In this document: positions 36,339 to 48,943 of the stretch, in pieces
How the letters are laid out: each line of letters starts with the position of its first letter
Numbering within the stretch: the first letter of the stretch is position 1
NCBI GenBank assembly: GCA_023954015.1
Contig: JAMLIS010000002.1
Coordinates: 248,001-312,000, forward strand
From: Burkholderiaceae bacterium
GTDB taxonomy: Bacteria > Pseudomonadota > Gammaproteobacteria > Burkholderiales > Burkholderiaceae_E
Direction: 5' to 3'
Length of the DNA stretch: 64,000 nt
Notes under the pieces: generated by a model
The model's input: only the letters and a program-made list of their open reading frames with translations
What the model was told of the DNA's origin: nothing
The model's database searches: none
Translations under genes and position numbers: made by a program

Positions 36339-36815
36339 CTACTCGTAGGAAACGCCGAGCACCTCGTATTCGCGCACGCCCCCGGGCGCATGCACTTCGG
36401 CCACGTCGCCGACTTCGCGGCCGATCAGCGCCCGCGCGATCGGGCTCGACACCGAGATGCGGCCCTCCTTGATGTCGGCCTCGTCGTCGCCGACGATCTG
36501 GTAGCGCACCTTCTCGCCGGACGACAACTCTTCCAGCTCGACCGTCGAGGCGAAGACGACACGGCCGTCGGCGTCCAGCCGGCTCGGGTCGATGACCTGC
36601 GCGTTGGCCAGCTTCGATTCGATCTCGGCGATCCGCCCCTCGATGAAACCCTGGCGCTCGCGCGCCGCGTCGTACTCGGCGTTCTCGGAGAGATCGCCCT
36701 GCGCACGCGCATCGGCGATCGCCTGGATCACGTTCGGACGCTCGACCGATTTCAGTCGTTGCAGCTCCTCGCGCAACAGTTCGGCGCCGCGCAGCGTGAG
36801 CGGAATGGTGGCCAT
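36339..36815 (-). CDS. greA: Transcription elongation factor GreA
   Basis: The 158-residue protein has the N-terminal coiled coil with the conserved acidic tip [27 protein letters not shown] and the C-terminal FKBP-like domain ending [26 protein letters not shown]. It enters the RNA polymerase secondary channel and promotes cleavage of backtracked transcripts. It lies 182 bp downstream of carB, the usual order in proteobacteria. Confidence 0.97.
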   Translation of the reverse strand: MATIPLTLRGAELLREELQRLKSVERPNVIQAIADARAQGDLSENAEYDAARERQGFIEGRIAEIESKLANAQVIDPSRLDADGRVVFASTVELEELSSGEKVRYQIVGDDEADIKEGRISVSSPIARALIGREVGDVAEVHAPGGVREYEVLGVSYE

Positions 36816-36997
36816 CGGAGTTCCCCGCAGCGGGACGCGCAGCGCGCGTCTTCGAACGAATGCGGATCGCCGGGGCGGGCGACATCGAAGAGACGACGCG
36901 CCGGGCCGGGCGATCCGTGGGTGTTCCTCACTCTAGCGCAAAAGAGCCCCCGGCGGAACCGCGCGCCCGCGCCGCGCGCATTCCGCGCGGCGTACCT

Positions 36998-40228
<3,231 letters not shown>

Positions 40229-40242
40229 GGTGCGAAGAGGAA

Positions 40243-41463
40243 TCAGCGGAGCGCGCGGCGGCGCTGCTCCATGGCGTCGACGAAGCGATCGAACAGGTAG
40301 TGGATGTCCTGCGGACCCGGACTCGCCTCGGGATGCCCCTGGAAGCAGAAGACCGGGTGGTCGCTGCGCTCGAGCCCCTGGATCGAGCCGTCGAACAACG
40401 ACACGTGCGTGACGCGCAGGTTCGCCGGAAGCGACTCCGGATCGACCGCGAAGCCGTGGTTCTGGCTGGTGATGTGCACTTTTCCGGTATCGAGGTTGCG
40501 CACCGGATGGTTGGCGCCGTGATGCCCGAACTTCAGCTTCATCGTCTTCGCACCCGAGGCCAGGCCGACGAGCTGGTGCCCGAGGCAGATGCCGAACACC
40601 GGAAGGTCGCGATCGATCAGTTCGCGGATCGTGCGCACCGCGTAGTCGCAGGGCTCCGGATCGCCGGGGCCGTTCGACAGGAAGATGCCGTCGGGTTCGA
40701 GCGCCAGCGCCTCGGCGGCGCTCGCCTGCGCCGGCAGCACGACCACGTCGCAGCCACGGTCGGCGAGCAGCCGCAGGATGTTGCGCTTGACGCCGTAGTC
40801 GAAGGCGGCCACGCGATACCGGCGCCCGGTCGCTTCGGCGGACGGCGAGCGGAAGCCTGCGCCGAGTCGCCACGAACCCTCCGACCAGCGATACGGATCG
40901 GACGACGAGACTTCCTTCGCGAGGTCCATGCCGCTCAGGCCCGGGAAGGCGCGCGCCGCCTCGATCGCCGCACGCTCGTCGATCGCGTCGCCGGTGTTCT
41001 GCGCGGCGACGAGGCAGCCGGCCTGCGAACCGACTTCGCGCAGCCGCCGCACGAGCTTGCGCGTGTCGATGCCGTCGATGCCGGGAATGCCCTCGCGTCG
41101 AAGGTAGCCGGAGAGCGATTCGACACTGCGCCAGTTCGACAGGCGCTGGGGAACGTCCTTGACGACCAGGCCGGCGGCATGGATCTTCGCCGCCTCGACG
41201 TCCTCCGGATTCACGCCGTAGTTGCCGATGTGCGGATAGGTGAGGGTCACGATCTGCCGGCAGTAGCTGGGATCGGTGAGGATCTCCTGGTAACCGGTCA
41301 TCGCCGTGTTGAAGACGACCTCGCCGACCGCCTGTACGGCGGCGCCGATCGAACGCCCACGAAAGACGCTGCCGTCGGCGAGCGCGAGCACGGCGGGTGC
41401 GTACGGGGGAATGAGACCCGCGCCGGTCGACCGGGCAGGCTGTGAAGTGGGCTCGGCAGGCAA
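40243..41463 (-). CDS. carA: Carbamoyl-phosphate synthase small subunit (glutaminase)
   Basis: The 406-residue protein begins its family domain at [18 protein letters not shown], has [16 protein letters not shown], and the class-I glutaminase nucleophile Cys in [13 protein letters not shown] with His/Glu in [11 protein letters not shown]. It releases ammonia from glutamine for CarB. Start choice is uncertain: TTG 41463 has GGAG 6 bp upstream, while GTG 41484 has GAGGTG 5 bp upstream and would add seven residues. Either gives a 20-residue N-terminal extension over E. coli CarA. Confidence 0.94.
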   Translation of the reverse strand: MPAEPTSQPARSTGAGLIPPYAPAVLALADGSVFRGRSIGAAVQAVGEVVFNTAMTGYQEILTDPSYCRQIVTLTYPHIGNYGVNPEDVEAAKIHAAGLVVKDVPQRLSNWRSVESLSGYLRREGIPGIDGIDTRKLVRRLREVGSQAGCLVAAQNTGDAIDERAAIEAARAFPGLSGMDLAKEVSSSDPYRWSEGSWRLGAGFRSPSAEATGRRYRVAAFDYGVKRNILRLLADRGCDVVVLPAQASAAEALALEPDGIFLSNGPGDPEPCDYAVRTIRELIDRDLPVFGICLGHQLVGLASGAKTMKLKFGHHGANHPVRNLDTGKVHITSQNHGFAVDPESLPANLRVTHVSLFDGSIQGLERSDHPVFCFQGHPEASPGPQDIHYLFDRFVDAMEQRRRALR

Positions 41464-41506
41464 CGGAGACTCCTGGATGGTCACCGGTGCACCTCGGGCC
41501 GGAGCG

Positions 41507-41528
41507 GACCGGAACGGAAATTCCGGTC
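41507..41528. promoter_or_regulatory. Stem-loop in the carA leader
   Basis: GACCGGAA (41507-41514) and TTCCGGTC (41521-41528) form a perfect 8-bp inverted repeat around a 6-base loop, 23-44 bases upstream of the proposed starts on the carA strand. No T-run follows on either side, so it is not a typical terminator. It may be an operator or leader structure for pyrimidine control. Confidence 0.4.
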
Positions 41529-41732
41529 GGAAAGACGATCGGCACGGCGTCGGACGACGCCGCGAACGACGGATTCGGCGCGATGAGCGGGAAAAGTCAG
41601 GCGCTAGCCGGTGGGAAACTGCAAAACCTGCAAAGGATAGCATCTGCCTCGATCGGCCTCGACGACTGGGGCATCGGAGCGATCCGCAACCAGGGATCCA
41701 CGACACCGGATCCGCAACATCGTGTATATTTA

Positions 41733-41752
41733 CCATATACATATGTATATGG
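41733..41752. promoter_or_regulatory. 20-bp perfect palindrome, probable operator of the second vapBC
   Basis: CCATATACATATGTATATGG is a perfect 20-bp palindrome ending 7 bp before the GTG start of the antitoxin and overlapping its GGAG ribosome binding site. Its AT-rich sequence stands out from the GC-rich surroundings. Repressor binding would block both transcription and ribosome access. Confidence 0.65.
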
Positions 41753-41759
41753 AGCACTC

Positions 41760-41999
41760 GTGGCCTTGCAGATCGCCAATCCGATAGTCGTCGAAAAAGT
41801 CGAACGACTCGCCAAAGCGATGGGCACGACGAAGACCGCTGCCGTCGAAGAAGCGGTCGATCGCCTGCTCGTCGAGCGCGGCCTCCCGGGGAAGCTGCGC
41901 GACCGCATCGATGCGCTGCTCGAACAGATCGATCGCATCCCGGATCGAAGCGACGCGTTCGACCCGCTGGACTGGGACGAGCGGGGCCTTCCGAAATGA
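41760..41999 (+). CDS. vapB: VapB-type antitoxin (second system)
   Basis: The 79-residue protein starts at GTG ([21 protein letters not shown]), which looks like the PSK/Rv0623-type VapB family. It continues [19 protein letters not shown] and ends in an acidic toxin-binding tail ([16 protein letters not shown]). GGAG at 41751-41754 supports this start; open frame upstream runs through the operator palindrome. Its stop overlaps the toxin ATG by 3 bp. It is not closely similar to the VapB at 1123-1317. Confidence 0.87.
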   Translation: MALQIANPIVVEKVERLAKAMGTTKTAAVEEAVDRLLVERGLPGKLRDRIDALLEQIDRIPDRSDAFDPLDWDERGLPK

Positions 42000-42391
42000 T
42001 CGCCGTCGACACGTCGGCGATCGTCGCGATCGTTTTCGACGAGGACGAGCGAAACGAATTTCTCGATATCGCCGAGAGAGCCGGAAAGGCCGTCGTCAGC
42101 AGCGTATCGCTCGTCGAAGCGCGACTCGTCGTGCACGGGCGCCGGGGGCAGGCAGCGGTCGCATTGCTGGACGACCTTCTTCGGCTGCCGATCTTCGAAG
42201 TCGTCGCGGCCACCGCGCAGGATGCCGATGCCGCTTACGACGCCTTCGTCGTCTACGGCAAGGGCAGCGGCCATCCGGCATCGCTGAACTTCGGCGACCT
42301 GTTCAGCTATGCGCTCGCCAGGACGAGGGGCGTGCCCCTGCTGTTCAAGGGCGACGACTTCGCGCAGACGGACGTCGCGTCCGCACGCTGA
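41996..42391 (+). CDS. vapC: VapC-type PIN-domain toxin (second system)
   Basis: This 131-residue PIN protein has Asp5 in [14 protein letters not shown], Glu41 in [12 protein letters not shown], Asp101 in [13 protein letters not shown] and Asp120/Asp121 in LLFKGDDF. These are the four acidic positions of active VapC enzymes. The LNFGD form is typical of the VapC family paired with Rv0623-type antitoxins. The pair lies between carA and recR-associated genes, an otherwise housekeeping stretch, and is transcribed opposite to both neighbours. Confidence 0.9.
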   Translation: MIAVDTSAIVAIVFDEDERNEFLDIAERAGKAVVSSVSLVEARLVVHGRRGQAAVALLDDLLRLPIFEVVAATAQDADAAYDAFVVYGKGSGHPASLNFGDLFSYALARTRGVPLLFKGDDFAQTDVASAR

Positions 42392-42487
42392 GCGCGCCCG
42401 CCCTGCTCGACTGCGCACCGCGACGAAGCGGCCAGCACCGTCCAGGGTCGGTGTGCGCCCTGCGAAACGCGTGAACCCGCAGGCCGA

Positions 42488-43741
42488 TCAGGTGGCGCCG
42501 CTCCGGCGCAGCTGCGCGATCGCCTGCCCGTCGTAGCCGAGCTCTGCCAGCACCTCGTCGGTGTGCTCGCCGAGCGCCGGCCCCACCCAGCGCGTCCCGC
42601 CGGGCGTCGCGGAGAGCTTCGGAACGATGCCGGGGATCGCCAGCGGCGTCGCATCGGGAAGCGTCGCATCCTCGATCATCGCGCGCGCGAGGTATTGCGG
42701 ATCCGCCGCCATGTCGGCAGCGCTGTAGATGCGCCCGCTCGGCACCTCGGCCGCGGCCATCGCGTCGAGCGCCTCGTCGAGCGAATGCGACGACGTCCAC
42801 TGCGCGATCGCATCGTCGATCTCCTGTGCGCGCGCAGCCCGCCCGGCGTTGTCGGCGAGCGCGGGGTCGTCGGCCAGGTCGTCGCGGCCGATCGCACGCA
42901 TGAGCCGCTTGAAGATCGAGTCGCCGTTGCCACCGATGACGATGTGCCGGCCGTCGGCCGTGGGGTACGTGTTCGAAGGCACGATACCGGTGAGGTTCGT
43001 ACCGGTGCGTTCGCGCACGATGCCGTAGCGAACGTACTCGGGCAGCGTGCTCTCCATCAGGTTGAACACCGCTTCGTACAGGGCCACGTCGACGACCTGG
43101 CCGCGGCCGGTCTCGCGCCGGTGATGCAGCGCCATCAGCACGCCGATCAGCCCGTGCAGCGCGGCGAGCGAGTCGCCGATCGACAGGTTCATCCGAACCG
43201 GCGGTCGGTCGGGGAAGCCGGTGACGTAGCGCATCCCGCCCATCGATTCGGCGATGGCCCCGAAACCGGGACGATCGCGATAGGGGCCCGTCTGTCCGTA
43301 ACCGGACAAGCGCAGCAGGATCAGTCCCGGATTTTCCTTCGCGAGCGCTTCGTAGCCCAGCCCCCACTTCTCGAGTGCACCGGGCCGGAAATTCTCGATG
43401 ATGATGTCGCTGCGCGCGGCGAGCTCACGGGCGATGCGCTGTCCGTCCGGGTTGCGCAGGTCGAGCGTGATCGAGCGCTTGTTGCGCGCCTGCACGTACC
43501 ACCACAGCGAAGTGCCGCTCGCATCGTCCGGGTGCAGCTTGCGCCACTTGCGCAGCGGATCGCCGCCCTCGCCGCCGGCGCGCGCGGGCGGCTCGACCTT
43601 GATCACTTCGGCGCCGAAGTCGGCGAGCATGCGCCCGGCGAAGGGTCCGGCGATCAGCTGGCCCAGTTCGAGTACGCGCAGCCCGGCGAGCGGGCCGCTC
43701 GCGCCTGCGCGATCCGGCGCGCCTGCGTTGCCGGCGGTCAT
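42488..43741 (-). CDS. CaiB/BaiF family CoA-transferase
   Basis: The 417-residue protein opens LAGLRVLELGQLIAGPFAGRMLADFGAEVIKVE, the family III signature, with FRPGALEKWGLGYEAL and the region FGAIAESMGGMRYVTGFPDRPPVRMNLSIGDSLAALHG containing the conserved Asp expected to carry the acyl-CoA anhydride. It transfers CoA between carboxylic acids; the acids cannot be named. It starts only 13 bp after recR, so it is co-transcribed with dnaX-ybaB-recR, an unusual partner. It lacks the GHDxNY racemase motif of the enzyme at 6967. Confidence 0.88.
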   Translation of the reverse strand: MTAGNAGAPDRAGASGPLAGLRVLELGQLIAGPFAGRMLADFGAEVIKVEPPARAGGEGGDPLRKWRKLHPDDASGTSLWWYVQARNKRSITLDLRNPDGQRIARELAARSDIIIENFRPGALEKWGLGYEALAKENPGLILLRLSGYGQTGPYRDRPGFGAIAESMGGMRYVTGFPDRPPVRMNLSIGDSLAALHGLIGVLMALHHRRETGRGQVVDVALYEAVFNLMESTLPEYVRYGIVRERTGTNLTGIVPSNTYPTADGRHIVIGGNGDSIFKRLMRAIGRDDLADDPALADNAGRAARAQEIDDAIAQWTSSHSLDEALDAMAAAEVPSGRIYSAADMAADPQYLARAMIEDATLPDATPLAIPGIVPKLSATPGGTRWVGPALGEHTDEVLAELGYDGQAIAQLRRSGAT

Positions 43742-43754
43742 GCCTTGCCGGCGG

Positions 43755-44384
43755 TCACGTCGATGCCTCCCCGCGTGCTTCGTCCTCGGCCACGGAACGG
43801 CGGTCGCGCAGCGCCTGCGCCACCGTGCTCGGGTCGACGTACTCGAGCTCGCTGCCCACCGGCACGCCACGCGCAAGCCGCGTGACGACCAGACCGCGTG
43901 CACGCAGCAGCTCGCCGATGTAGTGCGCGGTGGCCTCGCCTTCCTGCGTGAAGTTGGTGGCGAGGATCACCTCGCGCACGGTCCCGTCGACCGCGCGCGC
44001 GAGCAGGCGTTCGAGCCCGATCTGTCGCGGCCCGATGCCGTCGAGCGGCGACAGGCGCCCCATCAGCACGAAATACAGCCCGCGATAGCTGAGCGTCTGC
44101 TCGATCGTCAGCTGGTCGGCCGGCGTCTCGACGACGCACAGCAGCGACGGATCGCGACGCGGCGACGAGCAGGTCTCGCACACTTCGCGTTCGGTGAACG
44201 TGTTGCAGCGGCTGCAGTGCCGGATGCGCGCGTGCGCGTCGGCGAGCGCCTGCGCAAGTTGCGCGGCGCCGTCGCGATCGTGCTGCAGCAGGTGCCAGGC
44301 GAAGCGCTGCGCCGTACGTGCGCCGACGCCGGGCAGGCGGCGAAACGCAGCGGTCAGCGCGTCGAGCGGCGCCGGAGCCTTCAT
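43755..44384 (-). CDS. recR: Recombination mediator protein RecR
   Basis: The 209-residue protein has the N-terminal helix-hairpin-helix ([23 protein letters not shown]), the Cys4 zinc finger in [17 protein letters not shown] and a Toprim domain starting [16 protein letters not shown]. It loads RecA with RecF/RecO. It follows ybaB by 22 bp, the standard dnaX-ybaB-recR order. The C-terminal Arg/Asp/Glu-rich tail is slightly longer than in E. coli. Confidence 0.97.
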   Translation of the reverse strand: MKAPAPLDALTAAFRRLPGVGARTAQRFAWHLLQHDRDGAAQLAQALADAHARIRHCSRCNTFTEREVCETCSSPRRDPSLLCVVETPADQLTIEQTLSYRGLYFVLMGRLSPLDGIGPRQIGLERLLARAVDGTVREVILATNFTQEGEATAHYIGELLRARGLVVTRLARGVPVGSELEYVDPSTVAQALRDRRSVAEDEARGEAST

Positions 44385-44406
44385 CGCGCGATCCCGCGCC
44401 GCTTCT

Positions 44407-44733
44407 CTAGAACGGCATCTTGAAGCCGGGCGGCAACGGCAAGCCGGCCGTCATCGCGCCCATCTTCTCGGAGGCCGTCTGCTCGGCCCTGCGCAGCGCG
44501 TCGTTGATCGCCGCGACGAGCAGGTCTTCGAGCATGTCCTTGTCCTCCTCGAACAGCGTCGGGTCGATCGCCACGCGCTTCACGTCGTTGCGGCAGGTCA
44601 TCGTCACCTTCACGAGACCGGCGCCGGACTGGCCCTCGACCTCGATCTGCGCGAGCTGCTCCTGCGCCTTCTTCATGTTCTCCTGCATCTGCTGCGCCTG
44701 CTTCATCAGGCCCGCCAGCTGTCCCTTCATCAT
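44407..44733 (-). CDS. ybaB: YbaB/EbfC family nucleoid-associated protein
   Basis: The 108-residue protein starts [29 protein letters not shown], the long helix of the YbaB tweezer dimer, followed by [18 protein letters not shown]. It binds DNA without strong sequence preference. A GGAGGAA site precedes the ATG at 44733, which overlaps the dnaX stop by 4 bp. A Pro/Gly-rich end ([11 protein letters not shown]) is family-typical. Confidence 0.96.
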   Translation of the reverse strand: MMKGQLAGLMKQAQQMQENMKKAQEQLAQIEVEGQSGAGLVKVTMTCRNDVKRVAIDPTLFEEDKDMLEDLLVAAINDALRRAEQTASEKMGAMTAGLPLPPGFKMPF

Positions 44734-46403
44734 TCGCTTCCTCCGGTGGTCTGTCGCTGTTCGCTCGGGCGCACCGAGCCCGGGACGATCGAACCGTCGA
44801 ACTCGTCGATCAGCGTGCGCACGAACGGATCGGATTCGATCGCCGCCTGCGCCTGCGCCTGGCGCTGCGCACGCTCCTGCGCGGAGGCGACCGCGGCGGT
44901 CGGGCCCTGCACGCGCCCGACCTCGACGTCCAGGCGCACTTCGGCGCCGAAGTGCGCCGCGAGCGCGTCGCGCACGCGGCGCACCGTGCCCGGCTCGGCG
45001 AGCGGGCGGATCGGCACGCGCACGCGGATGCGCAGGCCGTCGGCCGCGAGCAGTTCGCTCTGCTCCATGAACTGCCGAACGAGACCGCCGACGCCGAGTC
45101 GCGCCGCGAGCGCCGGCCAGTCGCCGTCGAACGGGAGCGGCGCAGCGGCTGCCGGCGCACCGGCCACGCCAGCCGGCGCCGCCGGCGATTGCGCCGGTTG
45201 CGACCGCGCCGGCTGCGGCGGGGCCGGTTGCGGCGGCGCCGCCGGCGACGGCGCATCGGATGCGATCCGCGGCATCGCCGTCCGCGCCGGCGATGCGTCC
45301 CGATCGCCGCGCGCGGGCTCCGCAGCGAACGACGGCCGGAACGCGAGCAGGCGCAGCAGCACCATCGTGAAGCCCGTGTGCGCGTCGGGTGCCAGCGCGA
45401 GTTCGCGCGCACCGTGCGTGACGATCTGGTAGTAGACCTGCAGGTCCTCGGCGGAGATCTGCTGCGCGAAGCGCTGCACCGCGTCGGGGTCGTCCGCGTC
45501 GCCGAGCACGCCGATGCGCGCGAGCGCGATGCGCTGCAGCAGCTGTGCGAGGTCGGACAGGGCGCGCTCGAAAGGCGCATTCGCCTCGAGCATCGCATCG
45601 GCGACCTCGACCAGCGCGCGTCCGTCGCCGGCAACCAGCGCTTCGAGAAGGCGGACGAGCCAGCCGGCATCGACCAGGCCGAGCATTTCCCGCACCTCGG
45701 CTTCGCGCACGCTTCCGCCGCCGAAGGCGATCGCCTGGTCGAGCAGCGAGAGCGCGTCGCGCATGCTGCCCGACGCTGCTCGCCCGATCCGGTCGAGCGC
45801 CCGCGCGTCGTGCGCCACGCCTTCGGCCTGCAGCACGACCGAAAGGTGTGCGGCGATCGCCGGCGCCGGCATGTTCTTCAGGTTGAACTGCAGGCAGCGC
45901 GACAGCACGGTGACCGGAACGCGCTGCGGGTCGGTGGTGGCGAGCACGAAAACCACGTGCGGCGGCGGCTCCTCGAGCGTCTTGAGCATCGCGTTGAACG
46001 CGTGCGTCGACAACATGTGGACTTCGTCGATCACGTAGACCTTGTAGCGACCGGCCGTCGGCGCGTAGACCGCGTTCTCGAGCAGTTGCGTCATCTCGTC
46101 GACACCGCGGTTCGATGCCGCGTCGAGCTCGATGCAGTCGGCGAAACGTCCCGCGTCGATGCCCGTGCACGCGTCGCATTCGCCGCAGGGACGCGCCTGC
46201 ACGCCGTGCTCGCAGTTCAGTGCCTTGGCGAGAATGCGCGCGATCGTCGTCTTGCCGACGCCGCGCGTGCCGGTGAACAGGTAAGCGTGGTGCAGTCGCT
46301 TCGTGCCGAGCGCGTGCGACAGCGCGCGCACGACATGCTCCTGGCCGACCAGGGAATCGAAGTCCCGGGGTCGCCATTTGCGAGCCAGCGCGAGATGGGT
46401 CAT
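44730..46403 (-). CDS. dnaX: DNA polymerase III subunits gamma/tau
   Basis: The 557-residue protein opens [25 protein letters not shown], with Walker A GTRGVGKT at 45-52, zinc cysteines 64, 73, 76 and 79, and the [25 protein letters not shown] box. Residues about 385-430 are a Pro/Ala-rich linker to a short tau domain. It drives the clamp loader and couples polymerase to helicase. No A-rich slippery site for the gamma product was seen. The 4.5S RNA gene lies immediately upstream. Confidence 0.96.
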   Translation of the reverse strand: MTHLALARKWRPRDFDSLVGQEHVVRALSHALGTKRLHHAYLFTGTRGVGKTTIARILAKALNCEHGVQARPCGECDACTGIDAGRFADCIELDAASNRGVDEMTQLLENAVYAPTAGRYKVYVIDEVHMLSTHAFNAMLKTLEEPPPHVVFVLATTDPQRVPVTVLSRCLQFNLKNMPAPAIAAHLSVVLQAEGVAHDARALDRIGRAASGSMRDALSLLDQAIAFGGGSVREAEVREMLGLVDAGWLVRLLEALVAGDGRALVEVADAMLEANAPFERALSDLAQLLQRIALARIGVLGDADDPDAVQRFAQQISAEDLQVYYQIVTHGARELALAPDAHTGFTMVLLRLLAFRPSFAAEPARGDRDASPARTAMPRIASDAPSPAAPPQPAPPQPARSQPAQSPAAPAGVAGAPAAAAPLPFDGDWPALAARLGVGGLVRQFMEQSELLAADGLRIRVRVPIRPLAEPGTVRRVRDALAAHFGAEVRLDVEVGRVQGPTAAVASAQERAQRQAQAQAAIESDPFVRTLIDEFDGSIVPGSVRPSEQRQTTGGSE

Positions 46404-46462
46404 GTCGGGGTACGCGATCGCGCGATGCGGGCGGTGACGGGTGAGTCCGCCGGCGAAAGGCC

Positions 46463-46564
46463 GGGTGGGCGAGCCGGAACCCCGGCACGCGCGGGGAATG
46501 GCTGTGGCTGCTTCCTTCCGGACCTGACCAGGTTGACCACGCCGCACTGCGGGGAGGCCCGCCC
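46463..46564 (-). ncRNA. ffs: Signal recognition particle 4.5S RNA
   Basis: Reading leftward, the conserved core GGTCAGGTCCGGAAGGAAGC and the apical-loop flanks (CAACCT...CAGCCACAGCC) are exact SRP features. The outer ends GGGCGGGCC and GGCTCGCCC pair. A -10-like TAGAAT at 46576-46571 lies 7 bases before the predicted 5' end. Position between dnaX and the next operon is the usual betaproteobacterial location. Ends are placed from base pairing. Confidence 0.95.
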
Positions 46565-46673
46565 GCGCCGATTCTATCAGCCGTACCGCGCGCACCGAGC
46601 GCCGGCGAGCGCGTGTACCATTGTTCGCAGGGCGCTTCACCGCTGCCGCAGGCGCCGCAATCCAGGAGGGAGA

Positions 46674-46994
46674 ATGGCGATCCAGCACATATCCGACGCA
46701 TCGTTCGAGCAGGAAGTCCTGCAGGCCGAGGGGCCGGTGCTCGTCGATTACTGGGCCGAGTGGTGCGGCCCGTGCAAGATGATCGCGCCGATCCTCGACG
46801 AGGTCTCGCGCGAGTACGAAGGGAAGCTTCGCGTGGCGAAGATGAACGTCGACGAGAACCAGTCCACGCCGTCGAAATACGGCATCCGCGGCATCCCCAC
46901 CCTGATGCTGTTCCGCGGCGGGGAAGTCGTCGCGACCAAGGTCGGTGCATTGTCGAAGTCGCAACTCTCGTCGTTTCTGGACACCAACCTCTGA
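46674..46994 (+). CDS. trxA: Thioredoxin
   Basis: The 106-residue protein has the redox site AEWCGPCKM with Cys31 and Cys34, the cis-Pro region [11 protein letters not shown] and the usual length. It reduces disulfides in cytoplasmic proteins using thioredoxin reductase. GGAGGGAGA precedes the ATG at 46674. It lies directly upstream of rho, as in many proteobacteria. Confidence 0.97.
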   Translation: MAIQHISDASFEQEVLQAEGPVLVDYWAEWCGPCKMIAPILDEVSREYEGKLRVAKMNVDENQSTPSKYGIRGIPTLMLFRGGEVVATKVGALSKSQLSSFLDTNL

Positions 46995-47007
46995 TCGGGT
47001 GTAAGCT

Positions 47008-47035
47008 CACGGCCGCCCGTCGAGGTGCGGCCGTG
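47008..47035 (+). other. Stem-loop between trxA and rho
   Basis: CACGGCCGC (47008-47016) and GCGGCCGTG (47027-47035) form a perfect 9-bp stem with a 10-base loop, starting 14 bases after the trxA stop. No T-run follows. It may weaken read-through into rho or belong to the rho leader of about 230 bases, in which no other element is clear. Confidence 0.45.
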
Positions 47036-47228
47036 GTGCCCGCCTTCTCGCGGCGCGAGGCGCGCGAGGTCAGAGCGACGCGATTCCCCACGTCGGTCCT
47101 CCCCGCCTTTCCAGGGCCCATCCGGCCCACCCCTGCGACCCGTTGTCGATTCCTGCGGCCCAGCCGCTCGCGCTCGTCGGTCGTCGCACGCATTCCCAGC
47201 CAGCTTCCCTGCGGGGAGAACCAGCCCG

Positions 47229-48491
47229 ATGCACCTGTCCGAACTGAAATCGCTGCACGTCTCGCAGCTGATCGAGATGGCCACCGGCCTCGAGATCGAG
47301 AACCCGCAGCGCATGCGCAAGCAGGAGCTGATGTTCGCCATCCTGAAGCGCAAGGCCAGGACCGGCGAGACCATCTTCGGCGACGGCTGCCTCGAGGTGC
47401 TGCCCGACGGATTCGGCTTCCTGCGCTCGCCGGAAACCTCGTATCTCGCCAGCACCGACGACATCTACATCTCGCCGTCGCAGATCCGCCGCTTCAACCT
47501 GCACACCGGCGACTCGATCGAAGGCGAGGTGCGCACGCCGAAGGAAGGCGAACGCTACTTCGCGCTGGTGAAGGTCGACAAGATCAACGGCGAGCCGCCC
47601 GAGGCGAGCAAGAACAAGATCCTGTTCGAGAACCTCACGCCGCTGCACCCGACCCAACCGATGGTGCTCGAGCGCGACATCAAGGCCGAGGAGAACATCA
47701 CCGGGCGCATCATCGACATGGTCGCGCCGATCGGCAAGGGCCAGCGCGGACTCATCGTCGCGCCGCCGAAGGCCGGCAAGACCGTGCTGATGCAGCACAT
47801 CGCGCACGCGATCACCACGAACCATCCCGACGTCGCGCTGATCGTGCTGCTGATCGACGAACGCCCGGAGGAAGTCACCGAGATGACCCGCTCGGTGCGC
47901 GGCGAGGTCGTCGCCTCCACCTTCGACGAGCCGGCCACGCGCCACGTGCAGGTCGCGGAGATGGTGATCGAGAAGGCCAAGCGGCTGGTCGAGCACAAGC
48001 GCGACGTCGTCATCCTGCTCGACTCGATCACGCGCCTGGCGCGCGCCTACAACACGGTGGTGCCGGCCTCCGGCAAGGTGCTCACCGGCGGCGTCGACGC
48101 CAATGCGCTGCAGCGCCCCAAGCGCTTCTTCGGCGCAGCGCGCAACATCGAGGAAGGCGGCTCGCTCACGATCATCGCCACCGCGCTCATCGACACCGGC
48201 AGCCGCATGGACGAGGTGATCTACGAGGAGTTCAAGGGCACCGGCAACATGGAGCTGCACCTGAACCGGCGGATGATGGAAAAGCGCGTCTACCCGGCGA
48301 TCGACATCAACCGCTCGGGCACGCGGCGCGAGGAGCTGCTGATCAAGCCCGAGGTGCTGCAGAAGATCTGGATCCTGCGCAAGCTGCTGCACGACATGGA
48401 CGAACTCGACGCGATGGAGTTCCTGCTCGACAAGGTCCGCCAGACGAAGAGCAACCAGGAGTTCTTCGAAATGATGCGACGCGGCGTCTGA
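47229..48491 (+). CDS. rho: Transcription termination factor Rho
   Basis: The 420-residue protein begins [25 protein letters not shown], has the cold-shock-like RNA-binding region [30 protein letters not shown], Walker A APPKAGKT, Walker B region [16 protein letters not shown] and the R-loop area [15 protein letters not shown]. It is a hexameric RNA translocase that releases RNA polymerase. Length and motifs equal the E. coli type. The AGAACC leader with GGGGAG lies just upstream of the ATG. Confidence 0.98.
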   Translation: MHLSELKSLHVSQLIEMATGLEIENPQRMRKQELMFAILKRKARTGETIFGDGCLEVLPDGFGFLRSPETSYLASTDDIYISPSQIRRFNLHTGDSIEGEVRTPKEGERYFALVKVDKINGEPPEASKNKILFENLTPLHPTQPMVLERDIKAEENITGRIIDMVAPIGKGQRGLIVAPPKAGKTVLMQHIAHAITTNHPDVALIVLLIDERPEEVTEMTRSVRGEVVASTFDEPATRHVQVAEMVIEKAKRLVEHKRDVVILLDSITRLARAYNTVVPASGKVLTGGVDANALQRPKRFFGAARNIEEGGSLTIIATALIDTGSRMDEVIYEEFKGTGNMELHLNRRMMEKRVYPAIDINRSGTRREELLIKPEVLQKIWILRKLLHDMDELDAMEFLLDKVRQTKSNQEFFEMMRRGV

Positions 48492-48496
48492 TCGGC

Positions 48497-48502
48497 TATA
48501 CT
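48497..48502 (+). promoter_or_regulatory. Candidate -10 element for rpmE2
   Basis: A TATACT hexamer lies 6 bases after the rho stop and 32 bases before the rpmE2 ATG. The -35 region inside the end of rho is poor, so the promoter is only tentative. It would let L31 be made independently of rho. Confidence 0.35.
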
Positions 48503-48533
48503 GTCCGGCTTTGCCCCTGCCACGGATCCGCCA

Positions 48534-48797
48534 ATGAAACAGGGCATCCACCCCGAATACCGCGAAGTCGTCTTCATGGACATGGCGAACGGCTTCAAGT
48601 TCGTCACGCGCTCCACGGTCGGCACGCGCGAGAAGATCAAGATGGACGACGGCAAGGAATACCCGTTGTTCAAGCTCGACGTGACCTCCGAATCGCATCC
48701 GTTCTACACGGGCGCGCAGCAGCGCATCATAGAAACGGGTCGCGTCGAGAAGTTCCGCCAGAAATTCGCCCGCAGCGGCGGGAAGGCGGGAGAGTGA
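48534..48797 (+). CDS. rpmE2: 50S ribosomal protein L31 type B
   Basis: The 87-residue protein starts [16 protein letters not shown] and contains [26 protein letters not shown]. It lacks the CxxC zinc ligands of L31 type A, so it is the zinc-independent form. In many bacteria this form replaces the zinc protein at low zinc, but in betaproteobacteria it is often the only copy. No Zur-type palindrome is obvious upstream. Confidence 0.95.
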   Translation: MKQGIHPEYREVVFMDMANGFKFVTRSTVGTREKIKMDDGKEYPLFKLDVTSESHPFYTGAQQRIIETGRVEKFRQKFARSGGKAGE

Positions 48798-48840
48798 GCG
48801 GACGATGACCGCGAGACGATGAGCGGGGAGTAATCCCCGG

Positions 48841-48863
48841 GGCAGCTTCGGCTGCCTTTTTTT
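48841..48863 (+). terminator. Rho-independent terminator after rpmE2
   Basis: GGCAGC and GCTGCC form a 6-bp stem closed by a stable TTCG tetraloop and followed by seven T (48857-48863). This is the clearest intrinsic terminator of the window and ends the trxA-rho-rpmE2 block. Confidence 0.92.
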
Positions 48864-48943
48864 CGACCGTCCGCGCGGGAGCGCCGCGCGCTCCCGGAGA
48901 CCTTCGACACCGTTCCCTTCCGTCCCGCACTGCCGGAGCCCAC

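Noticed and set aside
40229..41545. Extension of the carB frame far upstream, giving a 1515-codon frame
   Set aside because: The upstream part is carA read in another frame. CarB homology starts at [14 protein letters not shown] at 40228.
44730..46403. Programmed frameshift in dnaX producing gamma
   Set aside because: No A-rich slippery heptamer followed by a stem was seen in this GC-rich gene.
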